The translations under genes were made by a program, and so were the position numbers. A DNA stretch of 64,000 bases, from the NCBI RefSeq assembly GCF_002289575.1, contig NZ_NTGA01000007.1, positions 1 to 64,000 on the forward strand, in the 5' to 3' direction. Shown piece after piece: positions 7,464 through 17,361 of the stretch. This DNA is from Dietzia natronolimnaea. Lineage in GTDB: Bacteria; Actinomycetota; Actinomycetes; Mycobacteriales; Mycobacteriaceae. The notes beneath the pieces are model-generated. The model ran no database searches, had not been told where the DNA came from, and saw only the letters and a list, made by a program, of their open reading frames with translations. Numbering within the stretch: position 1 is the stretch's first letter; the number at the start of each line of letters is the position of its first letter.

Positions 7464-9143
7464 TCAGGGCAGCAGGCCGGCCGGCTCCAGCTGATCGGTG
7501 CCGTGCCGGACCCGCCAGCTGGCGATGGGGTAGGCGCCGCTGGCGGGGTCCTCGCGCGCGACCAGCGCCCAGTAGTCGGCGTGGGCGAAGTCGGTCGTGA
7601 ACTCGACCACCGTGAAGCCGTGGCGGTCCAGGTCCACCCAACGCACGTGTCGGTTGACCTGAGTGAGGGCCCCCTGCGCGGTCTGGGACAAGGGGTTGCC
7701 CTCGGGGAGGTTCACCATGTCGTCGATGTTGTTGCTGGTGATCGACGGGGTGACGAACTCGATCGCGCCGACGCCCGCGCCCGGGTAGTTCGCCGGCTCG
7801 AACGGCACCTCGTTAGCCCACGAGGTGTGGATGTCGCCGGTGAGGAAGACGGTGTTGCGGGTGCCGGCGGCGCGGATCACCTCCATCAAGCGGCGGCGCT
7901 CGCCCGCGTAGCCGTCCCACTGGTCGGGGTTGTAGGTGATGCCCTCGCGCGGGACGCCCAGCAGCTCGGTGAGCGCGGCCGTGGTCTGTGGCTCGAGCGG
8001 GGGCAGGAGCACGGGCGTGATCATCACCGAGTTGCCGATGACGTTCCACCGGGCGGTCGACGAACTCAGCCCGCGGGCCAGCCAGTCGAACTGGGCGGCG
8101 CCGGTCATGGTGCCGGTGACATCGATCGCGTGACCGTCGAAGCGGTCCGGTCCCTCCGTGCGGTAGGAGCGCAGGTCGAGCATGCTGATCTCGGCGAGCG
8201 AACCCCAGCGCAACCGCCGGTAGAGGTGACCGCCGTCGCGGAGGGACTCGGGGCGCACGGGCATCCACTCGAAGTAGGCCTGGGAGCTGGCGGCCTTGCG
8301 GTCGGAGAACGGCCCCTGGTGCGGGTGGTGGTTCTCGGCGCCGTCGGACCAGTTGTCGTTGGCGAGCTCGTGGTCGTCCCAGGTGCAGATCCAGGGCACG
8401 TGCGCGTGCAGGGACTGAAGGTCCGGGTCGGTGCGGTACTGGGCCAGTCGGATCCGATAGTCGGCCAGGGTCACGATGTCGTGCGGGGGATCGTGCGGCC
8501 GCACCGCCCCGAACTTGCCGGTGTACTCACCACGGCCGTACTCGTAGATGTAGTCGCCCAGTTCGACGATCGCGTCGAGGTCACCGCGCGCCTCGAGATG
8601 GCGGTACCCGGAGAAGTACCCCGCCTCCCAGTTGGAGCACGAGACCACCCCGATGCGCCAGCGGCCGGTGGAGGGCAGCGCCCCGTCCGCCGGGGCCGTG
8701 CGGGTGCGACCGGTGGGGGAGGTCTGGCCGAGCGCCCGGAAGCGGTAGTGGTACCAGCGGTCGGGGGCCAGGCCGGTGCAGTCGAACTTGACGGTGTGGT
8801 CGCGGCCGGCGTCGGTCACCACGGACCCTGATCGGACCACCTGGGAGAAACCGGGGTCGAGCGATATCTCCCAGCTGACTGCGACCGGCGCCCCGCGGCC
8901 GGATCCCGGGACCGCGTCCGGCGCGGGGGTGACGCGGGTCCACAGGATGACGCGATCGGGCATGGGGTCGCCGGACGCGACCCCGTGCTGGAACACCGCC
9001 ACATCGGCGCCCGCGACCGCGGACCGGCCCGCCAGCGCGCTCGTGCCCACCGCGGCCCCGGCCAGGGCCCCGGCCTTGAGGACGGTCCGACGGTCGAGAC
9101 CGGTGGTGGAGGGGGTAGCCCCGGTGCGGGCGGCAGGATCCAT
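7464..9143 (-). CDS. phoD: PhoD-family alkaline phosphatase, Tat-exported
   Basis: A secreted metallophosphoesterase that releases phosphate from organic esters. The 559-residue protein starts with a Tat signal (LDRRTVLKAGALAGAAVG, twin Arg at 18-19) ending near AVAGAD. A PhoD N-terminal beta domain follows (FQHGVASGDPMPDRVILWTRV), then the phosphatase core with metal ligands in VSCSNWEAGYF, ELGDYIYEYG, TWDDHELANDNW and FLTGDIHTSWANEV. The fold uses Fe3+/Ca2+ in Bacillus PhoD; metal use here is inferred. The start follows a weak GGGGTGA. Phosphate-starvation control is typical for the family, but no clear PHO box was seen. A second, non-exported PhoD-like protein is at 50795. Confidence 0.93.
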   Translation of the reverse strand: MDPAARTGATPSTTGLDRRTVLKAGALAGAAVGTSALAGRSAVAGADVAVFQHGVASGDPMPDRVILWTRVTPAPDAVPGSGRGAPVAVSWEISLDPGFSQVVRSGSVVTDAGRDHTVKFDCTGLAPDRWYHYRFRALGQTSPTGRTRTAPADGALPSTGRWRIGVVSCSNWEAGYFSGYRHLEARGDLDAIVELGDYIYEYGRGEYTGKFGAVRPHDPPHDIVTLADYRIRLAQYRTDPDLQSLHAHVPWICTWDDHELANDNWSDGAENHHPHQGPFSDRKAASSQAYFEWMPVRPESLRDGGHLYRRLRWGSLAEISMLDLRSYRTEGPDRFDGHAIDVTGTMTGAAQFDWLARGLSSSTARWNVIGNSVMITPVLLPPLEPQTTAALTELLGVPREGITYNPDQWDGYAGERRRLMEVIRAAGTRNTVFLTGDIHTSWANEVPFEPANYPGAGVGAIEFVTPSITSNNIDDMVNLPEGNPLSQTAQGALTQVNRHVRWVDLDRHGFTVVEFTTDFAHADYWALVAREDPASGAYPIASWRVRHGTDQLEPAGLLP

Positions 9144-9277
9144 GCGTCCAGTTCACCCCACCCGCGAGCGGCAGGTGAGAAAACCCACTGATTGGTCACG
9201 GAGAGTTCACCATGCCGGGCGGGTCGGCCGGTGGCCGGGTGACGCTCGGGTGTCGTAGGTTCGTGGACAATGGGGGC

Positions 9278-9694
9278 ATGACCCAGTTCGGAGATCTCCT
9301 CGGCCCCCCGCCCACCCGTCTCACCGGCGACCCGGAGGCGGAGGACGCCATCGCCGCCGGGGAGGATCCCCGCTCGGTGGCGGCCTCACACCCCACCGCG
9401 TCGATCGCGTGGGCGGAGCTCGCCGAGCGCGCCCTCGACGGCGGCGACGTGATCAGCGCCTACGCCTTCGCCCGTACCGGCTACCACCGGGGCCTGGACC
9501 AACTGCGTCGTCACGGCTGGAAGGGCTTCGGCCCGGTGCCGTTCGACCACGAGCCCAACCGCGGCTTCCTGCGGTGTGTGGCCGCCCTGGCCCGCGCCGC
9601 GCAGTCGATCGGTGAGGAGGAGGAGTACATCCGTTGTCTGGACCTGGTCAATGAGTCGGACCCGCACGCCGCCGCACCTCTCGGCCTGGCGTGA
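9278..9694 (+). CDS. DUF3151 family protein
   Basis: A conserved actinobacterial protein of unknown function, 138 residues, corresponding to the Rv0360c family of the fba region. Family features are GPPPTRL near the start, SIAWAELAERAL, the strongly conserved AYAFARTGYHRGLDQLRRHGWKGFGPVPFDHEPNRGFL stretch at about 67-104, and a tetratricopeptide-like helical look. There is no signal peptide or membrane helix. The start chosen is the ATG at 9278, giving the family's usual MTQFGDLLGPPPT. A -10-like TAGGTT lies at 9256-9261. The next gene's start overlaps its end by 44 bases. Confidence 0.88.
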   Translation: MTQFGDLLGPPPTRLTGDPEAEDAIAAGEDPRSVAASHPTASIAWAELAERALDGGDVISAYAFARTGYHRGLDQLRRHGWKGFGPVPFDHEPNRGFLRCVAALARAAQSIGEEEEYIRCLDLVNESDPHAAAPLGLA

Positions 9695-10940
9695 CCGACT
9701 GGACGCCCGAACGCAGGGCGTCTACGGCGCGCTCCCGGTCCCGCTGAGGACGCGGACCCGACGGCTGGCGTACGCGTTCCTCCCGATCCTGCAGTGCGGC
9801 CTCGCCGCGGGGATCGCCTGGTTCCTCGCACACGACGTACTCGGCCACCCCGCGCCGTTCTTCGCGCCCATCGCCGCCGCCCTGGCACTGGGCACCGGCA
9901 TGGGGCGCCGGATCCGCCGCGGCATCGAGCTGGTGATCGGCGTCGTGGTGGGCGTGGGTCTGGGCGACCTGTTGATCGCCCAGATCGGTTCCGGCCCGTG
10001 GCAGATCGCCGCGGTGGTGGTGCTGGCCATGTCCGCGGCGGTGTTCCTCGACCGCGGGGCGCTCGTGGGGACGCAGGCCGCGTCGTCGGCGATCCTCGTG
10101 GCCACACTCCTGCCCCCGGGCAGCGCGGGCGGCTACGAGCGGATGGTCGACGCGGCGGTCGGCGGGGTGGTGGCACTGGTGGCCATGGCGCTGATGCCGG
10201 TCCATCCGCTGCGCCGCGCCCGACGCGAGGCGGCCTCGCTGCTGGGCGTCGCGTCGTCGGTGCTGGCGGAGGTCGCCGAGGGGCTGGAACACAGGGACTC
10301 GGACCTCATCCGCTCCGCCCTGCAGGAGGCCCGCGACACCCAACCGGCGGTCGACGAGATCGCCGAGCAACTCGCGGGTGCCCGCGAACTGGTCCGGATC
10401 TCGCCGTTCTACCGTCGGCGCCGTCCGGAGGAGATCGTGCTGACGAGCGTGCTCAACCCGCTGGACAACGGCATCCGCAACATCCGCGTCCTGGCCCGGC
10501 GGGCGATCGTGGCGGTCGACGACCAGGTGGACGTCCCGCCGGCCCTGAGCTCGCTGATCGCGGGGCTGGGCGAGGCGCTGGAGTTGCTCACCCGGCGGGT
10601 GGCGGCGGATCCCGACGCGCCCACCGACGCCGAGGTGCACCGGACCCTGCGGGCGGTGGCGGCACGGGCCAAGCGTGAACTCGTTCCGGGCTCCGGCCTG
10701 ACGGAGACCGTGATGCTGGCCCAGATCCGCTCGATCCTCGTGGACATGATGCAGGTGGCGGGGCTGAGCAAGATCTCGGCGCTGGCCACGCTGCCCCCCA
10801 CGGTGCGCACGCCCGCGGTGGAGCCGGAACTGCTGGAGGAGTGGCCCGAGTCCCCCGACCGTCCGGCCACCGTCATGCCCCCGCTCAGGGCGACACGAGC
10901 CTCCATGGCTCGGTATGACGATAGAAAGAGGTCCTCTTGA
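9651..10940 (+). CDS. FUSC/ArAE-family membrane protein (putative exporter)
   Basis: A membrane protein related to aromatic-acid exporters of the FUSC type. About 429 residues: six hydrophobic segments in the N-terminal half (FLPILQCGLAAGIAWFLA, FFAPIAAALALGTGMG, IELVIGVVVGVGLGDLL, IAAVVVLAMSAAVFL, SSAILVATLLPPG, AAVGGVVALVAMALMP), then a long cytosolic helical region of about 230 residues. The substrate is unknown. The start at 9651 lies inside the DUF3151 gene in another frame; no in-frame ATG or GTG suits better before the first helix, so the start is moderately sure. The 3' end overlaps the convergent gene by 56 bases. Confidence 0.82.
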   Translation: MSRTRTPPHLSAWRDRLDARTQGVYGALPVPLRTRTRRLAYAFLPILQCGLAAGIAWFLAHDVLGHPAPFFAPIAAALALGTGMGRRIRRGIELVIGVVVGVGLGDLLIAQIGSGPWQIAAVVVLAMSAAVFLDRGALVGTQAASSAILVATLLPPGSAGGYERMVDAAVGGVVALVAMALMPVHPLRRARREAASLLGVASSVLAEVAEGLEHRDSDLIRSALQEARDTQPAVDEIAEQLAGARELVRISPFYRRRRPEEIVLTSVLNPLDNGIRNIRVLARRAIVAVDDQVDVPPALSSLIAGLGEALELLTRRVAADPDAPTDAEVHRTLRAVAARAKRELVPGSGLTETVMLAQIRSILVDMMQVAGLSKISALATLPPTVRTPAVEPELLEEWPESPDRPATVMPPLRATRASMARYDDRKRSS

Positions 10941-11541
10941 CCGCCCGCCGACCGGTGACCCCGTCACGGGTGATCACCCCCGCCTCCGTCCCCAGTTGAA
11001 CGGCGCGGGCCGGCAGCCAGGAGCGTCTCAGCACCCTGCGCGGCCGTGCCGCTGTGGCGCGGACACCGGGAAGCTGCGGGGTCGGGCGGACAGTGAGGGT
11101 GTCGATCTCCCCGGAGAAGATCCGCTCGTCGTCGGCGTACGCCTCGCCCACCAGGTGGGCGCCGCCCGGTCCGGTGACGGTGGCCTCGCCCACCAGGACC
11201 GTTCCGGTCTCGTCCCGGATCAGCGGTACCTCCCTGGCCTCGCCCCGGACCCCGAGCTTGGCGGCGGCCGAACCGGTGGGCAGGTCGTAGGCGCGGGTGG
11301 CCGGAGTGGGGTCCTCGGCGACGTACGCGACCTCCATGTCCAGGTTCTCCGTCCGCAGCAGTCGCGTGAGCAGCGCGGCCAGGCCGGCGTCGGTGCCGCA
11401 CACCACCACCCGGCGTCGATGTCCGATCTCGTACAGCGCGCGGTTCACATCCTCCTTGGTGGGCACCTCACTGCACTCCACGCGCGGGTGCTCGCCCAGG
11501 ACGGTCGGGACCGGCGCCGAGCCGCAGCGGATGACGATCAT
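10885..11541 (-). CDS. conserved hypothetical protein (Rv0358-like)
   Basis: Function unknown. The 218-residue protein has an alpha/beta start (MIVIRCGSAPVPTVLGEHP; RRVVVCGTDAGLAALLTRLLRTENLDMEVAYV) whose CGTDAGLA segment resembles the phosphate loop of diacylglycerol- or NAD-kinase-like folds. This is only a resemblance. The C-terminal half is beta-rich and basic (RRVLRRSW...GRRAVKRTSFYRH). The location just before purA matches mycobacterial Rv0358. A -10-like CATGAT (11548-11553) ends 6 nt before the ATG with no Shine-Dalgarno sequence, so the transcript may be leaderless. Its last 56 bases overlap the convergent FUSC gene. Confidence 0.72.
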   Translation of the reverse strand: MIVIRCGSAPVPTVLGEHPRVECSEVPTKEDVNRALYEIGHRRRVVVCGTDAGLAALLTRLLRTENLDMEVAYVAEDPTPATRAYDLPTGSAAAKLGVRGEAREVPLIRDETGTVLVGEATVTGPGGAHLVGEAYADDERIFSGEIDTLTVRPTPQLPGVRATAARPRRVLRRSWLPARAVQLGTEAGVITRDGVTGRRAVKRTSFYRHTEPWRLVSP

Positions 11542-11599
11542 GCATCCATCATGGACTCACCGGCGCGCAGGGTCGAACCCGGGCCACGATGACGGCAGG

Positions 11600-12517
11600 A
11601 TGGACAGAGTGCACCGCATCGACCTCAACTGCGACCTCGGGGAGGCCCGCCGGGGCACGCCGCGGTGGTCGCGGTCGCTGGCCGCGCGATCCGGGCCGGA
11701 TCCCGCTGACGCAGCGCTGCTGGACGTGGTGACCTCCGCCAACGTCGCGTGTGGCTTCCACGCGGGCAACCGCCCCACGATGTCCGCGACCGCCGCGGCC
11801 GCGGCGGAACGGGGGGTGGCCCTGGGCGCGCACCCTTCCTATCGGGACGCGGCGAACTTCGGGCGGACCGAGAGGGAGATCAGTCGCGCAGACCTGGCCG
11901 ATCACGTGTATTTCCAGCTCGTGGAGCTGGACATGGCGGCGCGGCGGCGCGGGACGCGGGCGAGGTATGTCAAGCCCCACGGTGCCCTGTACAACCGGAT
12001 CGTCCACGATTCAGATCAGGCCGCTGGTGTGGTGGACGCCGTCCTGCGGTACGCGGACCTCGCCGACGAGGACCCACTGCCCATCCTCGGCCTGCCGGGG
12101 TCGGTGGTGCTCTCGCACGCCGCGGCGGTCGGCGTCCCGGCCATCTCGGAGGCCTTCGCGGACCGCGGGTACCGCGCCGACGGGACGCTGGTGCCGCGCG
12201 GACTGCCCGGGTCGGTGATCACCGACGCGGACGAGGTCGCCGCGCGCGTCGTGGACATGGCGAGGGGCCGGGAGATCAGCGCGGACGACGGCTCGCGGAT
12301 CGTGGTGTCCGCGCAGTCGGTCTGCGTGCACGGCGACACCCCCGGTGCACTCGGGCTGGCCCGCGGGGTCCGGCGGGCGCTCGAGGCGGCCGGGGTGGAG
12401 GTGGCGCCGTTCACCGGGCCGGTGTCCGCGCCGCATCTTCCCTCAGCGCCGCCCCCGCCGCGCGTATCGAGGCGGGATGAGGGCGACCGGTCCGGTGTGG
12501 GGGACGGACCCCGATGA
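11600..12517 (+). CDS. pxpA: 5-oxoprolinase subunit PxpA (LamB/YcsF family)
   Basis: PxpA works with PxpB and PxpC to hydrolyse 5-oxoproline (pyroglutamate) to glutamate at the cost of ATP. The 305-residue protein begins with the family signature IDLNCDLGEA at about 6-15. Further motifs are VTSANVACGFHAGN (metal site), GAHPSYRD, YVKPHGALYN and SVCVHGDTPGA near the end. About 35 residues after the usual end form a Pro/Arg-rich tail. Three genes follow in one operon: pxpB overlaps by 4 bases and pxpC overlaps pxpB by 4. The role fits clean-up of a spontaneous glutamine breakdown product. Confidence 0.93.
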   Translation: MDRVHRIDLNCDLGEARRGTPRWSRSLAARSGPDPADAALLDVVTSANVACGFHAGNRPTMSATAAAAAERGVALGAHPSYRDAANFGRTEREISRADLADHVYFQLVELDMAARRRGTRARYVKPHGALYNRIVHDSDQAAGVVDAVLRYADLADEDPLPILGLPGSVVLSHAAAVGVPAISEAFADRGYRADGTLVPRGLPGSVITDADEVAARVVDMARGREISADDGSRIVVSAQSVCVHGDTPGALGLARGVRRALEAAGVEVAPFTGPVSAPHLPSAPPPPRVSRRDEGDRSGVGDGPR

Positions 12518-13296
12518 CGACGACGAGGATCCGCCCCTGCGGAGAAGCAGCGCTGATGCTCGACTGTGCTGACCTGTCCGCGGCTGTGGAGCTGGCGCGG
12601 CGCGTGGAGCAGCAGTGTCCGGAGGCGGTGGACGTGGTCGCCGGGGCCCGGACGGTCCTGGTGGCCGCCCGGGATGCCTCGGAACTCCCCGAGCTGCGTC
12701 GCGAACTCGAGGAGCTGCTGGCCCGAGACGCGCGTGAGGCTCAGGTCGAGCGCCCTTTCACCCGGCATCACGACGCCGGGGTCCGCGAGGTGATCCTCGA
12801 CGTCCGCTACGACGGCCCCGACCTGAGCGAGGTTGCCGATCTCGCCGGGCTCTCGACCGACGCTCTGATCCGCCGGCACCAATCGATCACCTGGCGCGCC
12901 GCGTTCGGTGGATTCGCGCCCGGGTTCTTCTATCTCGTGGACGAGCGGGACCTCACCGGTGATGCGGACGTGTCGGAGGACCTCCACGGAGCCACCGGAG
13001 CGAACGGCGGGCGGGGCCCCGCGGGTGGCGGGCCGAGCCCCGCGGGTGCGCAGCCGCCCGCGCGCCTGCCCGTGGTGCCACGACTGGGCTCCCCCCGACC
13101 ACGGGTCCCGGCGGGATCGGTGGGGCTGGCCGACCGCTTCTGCGCCGTCTATCCCGGCGCCTCCCCAGGAGGATGGCGACTGATCGGCGCCACTGACGCC
13201 CTGCTCTGGGACCCGGACCGCCCGGACCCGGCGCTCCTGGCCCCGGGCGACCGCGTCCGGTTCAGGTCGGTTCATCCGCGGGACGGCTCCCGATGA
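12514..13296 (+). CDS. pxpB: 5-oxoprolinase subunit PxpB (KipI-like)
   Basis: The KipI-type subunit of 5-oxoprolinase, 260 residues. It starts with IRPCGEAALMLDC (family form: xxxGdxAlxvxf). The core has GFAPGFFYLVD near 134-144 and the P.LPVVPRLGSPRPRVPAGSVGLAD segment that makes the cyclophilin-like fold, ending in GWRLIGATDALLWDPDRPDPALLAPGDRVRF. A Gly/Ala/Pro-rich insertion of about 25 residues (GGRGPAGGGPSPAGAQPPA) splits the core; it looks like low-complexity expansion and probably forms a surface loop. Start and stop both overlap neighbours by 4 bases. Confidence 0.92.
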   Translation: MTTTRIRPCGEAALMLDCADLSAAVELARRVEQQCPEAVDVVAGARTVLVAARDASELPELRRELEELLARDAREAQVERPFTRHHDAGVREVILDVRYDGPDLSEVADLAGLSTDALIRRHQSITWRAAFGGFAPGFFYLVDERDLTGDADVSEDLHGATGANGGRGPAGGGPSPAGAQPPARLPVVPRLGSPRPRVPAGSVGLADRFCAVYPGASPGGWRLIGATDALLWDPDRPDPALLAPGDRVRFRSVHPRDGSR

Positions 13297-14240
13297 GCCT
13301 GATGATCCTCCGCGCCGGCCCGGCCGCCCTGGTGCAGGACCTGGGCAGACCGGGCCACGCCGCGCTCGGCGTCACCGGCTCGGGCGCCGCCGATCGCGCC
13401 GCCGCCGCGCTCGCCCTGCGCTGCGTCGGGACCGACCCTGCGGCAGCGGTGCTCGAGTTGCTGCTGGGCGGGTTGGTGGTCATGACGGACTCCCCGGCGG
13501 TGGTCGCGGTGACGGGGGCGCGGGGCCTCGTCGTCGTCACCACCCCTTCCGGTTCCCGGCGCACCGCCGCCACCGGCGAGGTCCTGAGGTTGGACGCCGG
13601 TTCGACGCTCGAGATCGGCCGGCCCGACGTCGGGGTGCGCACCTACCTCGGAGTGCGCGGCGGGGTCGAGGTGCCGCCGGTGCTGGGCAGCAGGTCGCGG
13701 GACACCCTCTCCGGGCTCGGGCCGCCGCCGCTGGAGGCCGGCGACGTGCTGGCCGTGGGCGATGCCGTCGTGGGTCCCTGGGCGGACCACTGGCACGCGT
13801 CGGGCGGGGACCCGCATCCGGGGTCGGGCACGGGCCCGGGCCCGGGCACGGGCACGGGCACGGGGTCGGACGGCCGGGGGAGGCGACCCCGGAGCCTTGT
13901 GCTGGACGTGATCCCCGGCCCGCGCGACGACCTGTTCCCGCCCGCCGCGTGGCACGTCCTGGCGGAGGCGGGGCACGTCAGCGGGCACGCGGACCGGGTC
14001 GGCGTGCGCATCGACCCCGCCGGGCCGGTCCCCCGGTCGAGCACCCGCGAGATCCCCAGCGAGGGGATGGTGCGCGGTGCCGTGCAGGTGCCGGCGGACG
14101 GGGCGCCCGTCGTGTTCGGGCCCGATCATCCGGTCACCGGCGGATACCCGGTGATCGGGGTCCTGACCTCCCGGTCCTCGGACGCGCTGTCGCAGCTCCT
14201 GCCCGGAGCGCCGGTGAGCTTCCGGAGAGTGTCGGACTGA
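13293..14240 (+). CDS. pxpC: 5-oxoprolinase subunit PxpC (KipA-like)
   Basis: The KipA-type subunit (biotin-dependent-carboxylase-like domain), partner of PxpB. In 315 residues the visible motifs are ALVQDLGRPGHAALGVTGSGAAD at the start, LGVRGGVEVPPVLGSRSRDTLSGLG in the middle and ADRVGVRIDP... STREIPSEGMVRGAVQVPADGAPVVFGPDHPVTGGYPVIGVL at the end, the usual active-site region. A Gly-Thr/Gly-Pro dipeptide tract at 13816-13872 (about residues 175-193) lies between the two halves; its DNA is a run of GGGCAC/GGGCCC-type repeats and could vary in length. Last gene of the pxp operon. Confidence 0.92.
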   Translation: MSLMILRAGPAALVQDLGRPGHAALGVTGSGAADRAAAALALRCVGTDPAAAVLELLLGGLVVMTDSPAVVAVTGARGLVVVTTPSGSRRTAATGEVLRLDAGSTLEIGRPDVGVRTYLGVRGGVEVPPVLGSRSRDTLSGLGPPPLEAGDVLAVGDAVVGPWADHWHASGGDPHPGSGTGPGPGTGTGTGSDGRGRRPRSLVLDVIPGPRDDLFPPAAWHVLAEAGHVSGHADRVGVRIDPAGPVPRSSTREIPSEGMVRGAVQVPADGAPVVFGPDHPVTGGYPVIGVLTSRSSDALSQLLPGAPVSFRRVSD

Positions 14241-14362
14241 CCGGCTAGGGTAACCGAGGCGGAACCAGGTACCTTGGACCGTTGGTGTGCGCGGAGTCAC
14301 CGCCTGCGGGTCGGTTTTCGTCCCTCACCGAATGACGACACTTTTCGAGGTGAAAGCGAACC

Positions 14363-15649
<1,287 letters not shown>

Positions 15650-15712
15650 GCCGGACGGCAGGGCGGCGTCGATCGGCAGGCCGCCCCTTCCGGCGACCCG
15701 TTGCGAGTGGGG

Positions 15713-15745
15713 CGTCGACTCGCGGGTAGGACGTCGACTCGCGGG
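15713..15745. repeat. short direct repeat before secreted-protein gene
   Basis: The 14-mer CGTCGACTCGCGGG occurs at 15713-15726 and 15732-15745, spaced by 5 bases. A related CGGGACTTCGACTC repeat lies at 34603-34632. The repeat sits in the 188-base gap between purA and the secreted-protein gene. Confidence 0.7.
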
Positions 15746-15837
15746 ATCGCGCGACGGGGGAGTCCTACGGGGATATAGTCGCCCTGCGGTCACGGATCTG
15801 CGGCCGGCCGCGTCCCCTCGACGATCGGACGACGTTC

Positions 15838-16515
15838 ATGCCTTCCCTCGCCCGTCTCGGCGTCGCCGCCGCGACCACCGTCCTCGCTTCTGTCACGGTC
15901 TGCTCAGGGGCGGGGGTGGCGGGAGCGCAGGAACCGCCGGCGGCCCCGTTGACGGCAACGGCCCAGGACGCTCCCGGCTCGACCCACACCAGCCCCAGTG
16001 CCCTTACCGTCTCCCGTTCGTCCGGTGAGCCCATCGTGTCCTATGCCAACCGGTCCGGACGCGACCTGTTCTGCCTGACGATCCTGAGTACCGCAGAGGT
16101 CGTCGACGCCTACTACGACTTCCTCCGTGCTCTCGGGCCGGACGCGGGGGAGGTCGATCTACCCGTCGAGCTCGAGGCGGCGGTCGAAGCCGCTACGCAG
16201 GTCGGCCGATTCGGGTATCTCACCTTCGATTCGGCGCCCGGCTCACGCGGACCCGTCGACCCGGTGTTCGCCGTGCTCCCGGAGGACGAGTCCTTTGCCC
16301 TCGAGGCGGTGTCGAGCTGTCGCGGGGACGACTATGTCGAGGTCGAGAGGACGACCTCGGGCGGTTTCCTCGGGTCACTTCCGATGGGCTCTGCGGACCT
16401 CTCGGCCGGCGGTGGGGAGCCCGCTGGCTCACTCGCGCTGGGCGCGATCGCCTCGGTCGGTGTGGGTGTCGGCGTCGGAGTGGCCACCGGAGTGATCCCG
16501 CCGCCCGCGCTCTGA
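15838..16515 (+). CDS. secreted orphan protein with C-terminal hydrophobic segment
   Basis: Function unknown, 225 residues. A signal peptide (SLARLGVAAATTVLASVTVCSGAGVAGA|QE, cleavage near 30) is followed by a polar mature region. Near the end a Gly/Val hydrophobic stretch (GAIASVGVGVGVGVATGVI) is followed by PPPAL, so the protein may stay membrane-attached. Two cysteines (RDLFCLT and SSCRGDD) could pair. The part DLFCLTILSTAEVVDAYYDF resembles VFCEAP...VVEMSAEYYQRF of the secreted protein at 454, suggesting a shared family. The leader before the ATG has a -10-like TATAGT (15773-15778). Confidence 0.65.
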   Translation: MPSLARLGVAAATTVLASVTVCSGAGVAGAQEPPAAPLTATAQDAPGSTHTSPSALTVSRSSGEPIVSYANRSGRDLFCLTILSTAEVVDAYYDFLRALGPDAGEVDLPVELEAAVEAATQVGRFGYLTFDSAPGSRGPVDPVFAVLPEDESFALEAVSSCRGDDYVEVERTTSGGFLGSLPMGSADLSAGGGEPAGSLALGAIASVGVGVGVGVATGVIPPPAL

Positions 16516-16552
16516 GCGCTGGGCCGGGCTGGGCTCGGCTGGTCGGCTCGGT

Positions 16553-16588
16553 TCAGCAACTCGGGTCGGCTCAGCAACTCGGGTCGGC
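16553..16588. repeat. 18-bp perfect tandem duplication
   Basis: TCAGCAACTCGGGTCGGC is present twice back to back (16553-16570, 16571-16588) between the convergent small secreted-protein genes. A partial further copy (GGTCGGCT) lies on each side. Confidence 0.85.
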
Positions 16589-16626
16589 TGGTCGCGTCAG
16601 CTGTGGACCGCGGCCCCGCTGACGTG

Positions 16627-16905
16627 TCAGCTCGGCAGGCCCGGGAACGGTGGGAGCTCGAAGGCGCCACCTGCCACCCCCGCGCCGATGGCCAGAGCTG
16701 CCGAGACACCGAGCCCCGCGATGATGAGCAGGCCGGCTCCGATGATCGGGTTGTCCAGTGAACCGCCGTCCGCGGACCCTGATGCCTGCGCGACGTAGGC
16801 GACATGGCCTTCCGGCGTGGGACCGGCGTGGGCCGGGGCGACAGCGATAGTGGTGGCGGCAGCCAGAGCGATAGCGGTGGCAGCGGTGGCGGTTCTCGTG
16901 ATCAT
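16627..16905 (-). CDS. small secreted or membrane protein, unknown
   Basis: A 92-residue protein of unknown function. The start at 16905 gives a clean signal peptide (ITRTATAATAIALAAATTIAVAPAHA|GP), while the longer frame to 16989 would put 28 polar residues before it; TGGGGG lies 2 nt upstream. The mature part has a second hydrophobic stretch (PIIGAGLLIIAGLGVSAALAIGAGVAGGAF) and ends in ELPPFPGLPS. Its arrangement (signal peptide, linker, hydrophobic Gly/Ala segment, Pro-rich end) parallels the neighbour at 15838, with which it converges. No known domain is recognised. Confidence 0.6.
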   Translation of the reverse strand: MITRTATAATAIALAAATTIAVAPAHAGPTPEGHVAYVAQASGSADGGSLDNPIIGAGLLIIAGLGVSAALAIGAGVAGGAFELPPFPGLPS

Positions 16906-17361
16906 GCCCCCACTATCGCGGCGCGGCCGTTCGGCATTACCTACGAGCCTCGTGAGCAGTCCCGGGCAGGGCTGCGCAACCGCCGACACGGGGAATGCAG
17001 CGAGTTCCCGGAGGTGTCGGCCGAGTGGCTTCGTCCCAGAACCCGCCGACGATTCCCGGATCGAGACGAGTCTTCACCGAATGCGCTCAGTCGCGCGCCT
17101 CGGCCGTCTCTCAACCCCTGGCCTGCTCTCGCGCTTCCGCCTTTGCTCTCGCGCTTCCGCGTCTGCTCGCCCTTCGACCTGTTCTCTCGACCTGTTCTCT
17201 CGATTGGAGCGATCGCCGCACGAGCAGTTCTCGCTTCTCCGACCAGCTCGGTGACCGGGCGCAGCTCGGTGACCGGGCGCAGGCTGTGGATGGTCGTCCG
17301 CCTCGTCCACAGTGGTCGTCTGGAGGCCGAGGGCAGGGTGATCGCGTAGCACGATGCCACC
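16906..17361. other. 456-bp gene-free stretch rich in short tandem duplications
   Basis: No convincing gene is seen on either strand. The stretch holds three perfect two-copy tandem repeats: 17-mer units at 17124-17140 and 17144-17160 (3-base gap), 13-mers at 17174-17186 and 17187-17199, and 18-mers at 17245-17262 and 17263-17280. It ends with a dyad CTGTGGA...TCCACAG at 17284-17312. The longest open frames here have no signal, motif or codon bias suggestive of protein. Confidence 0.7.
17284..17312. promoter_or_regulatory. CTGTGGATGG dyad upstream of DUF559 gene
   Basis: CTGTGGA and TCCACAG form a 7-bp inverted repeat with a 15-nt spacer. The first 17 bases, CTGTGGATGGTCGTCCG, recur exactly at 22000-22016 before another gene start. 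Role unknown; a protein-binding site or promoter element is possible. Confidence 0.5.

Noticed and set aside
7503-8831. 442-codon plus-strand frame opposite phoD
   Set aside because: PhoD motifs on the minus strand are unambiguous; the plus frame has no known domain and is Val/Gly-rich shadow.
16553-17280. CRISPR array
   Set aside because: Repeats are only two-copy, differ from one another and have no regular spacers; no cas gene is near.
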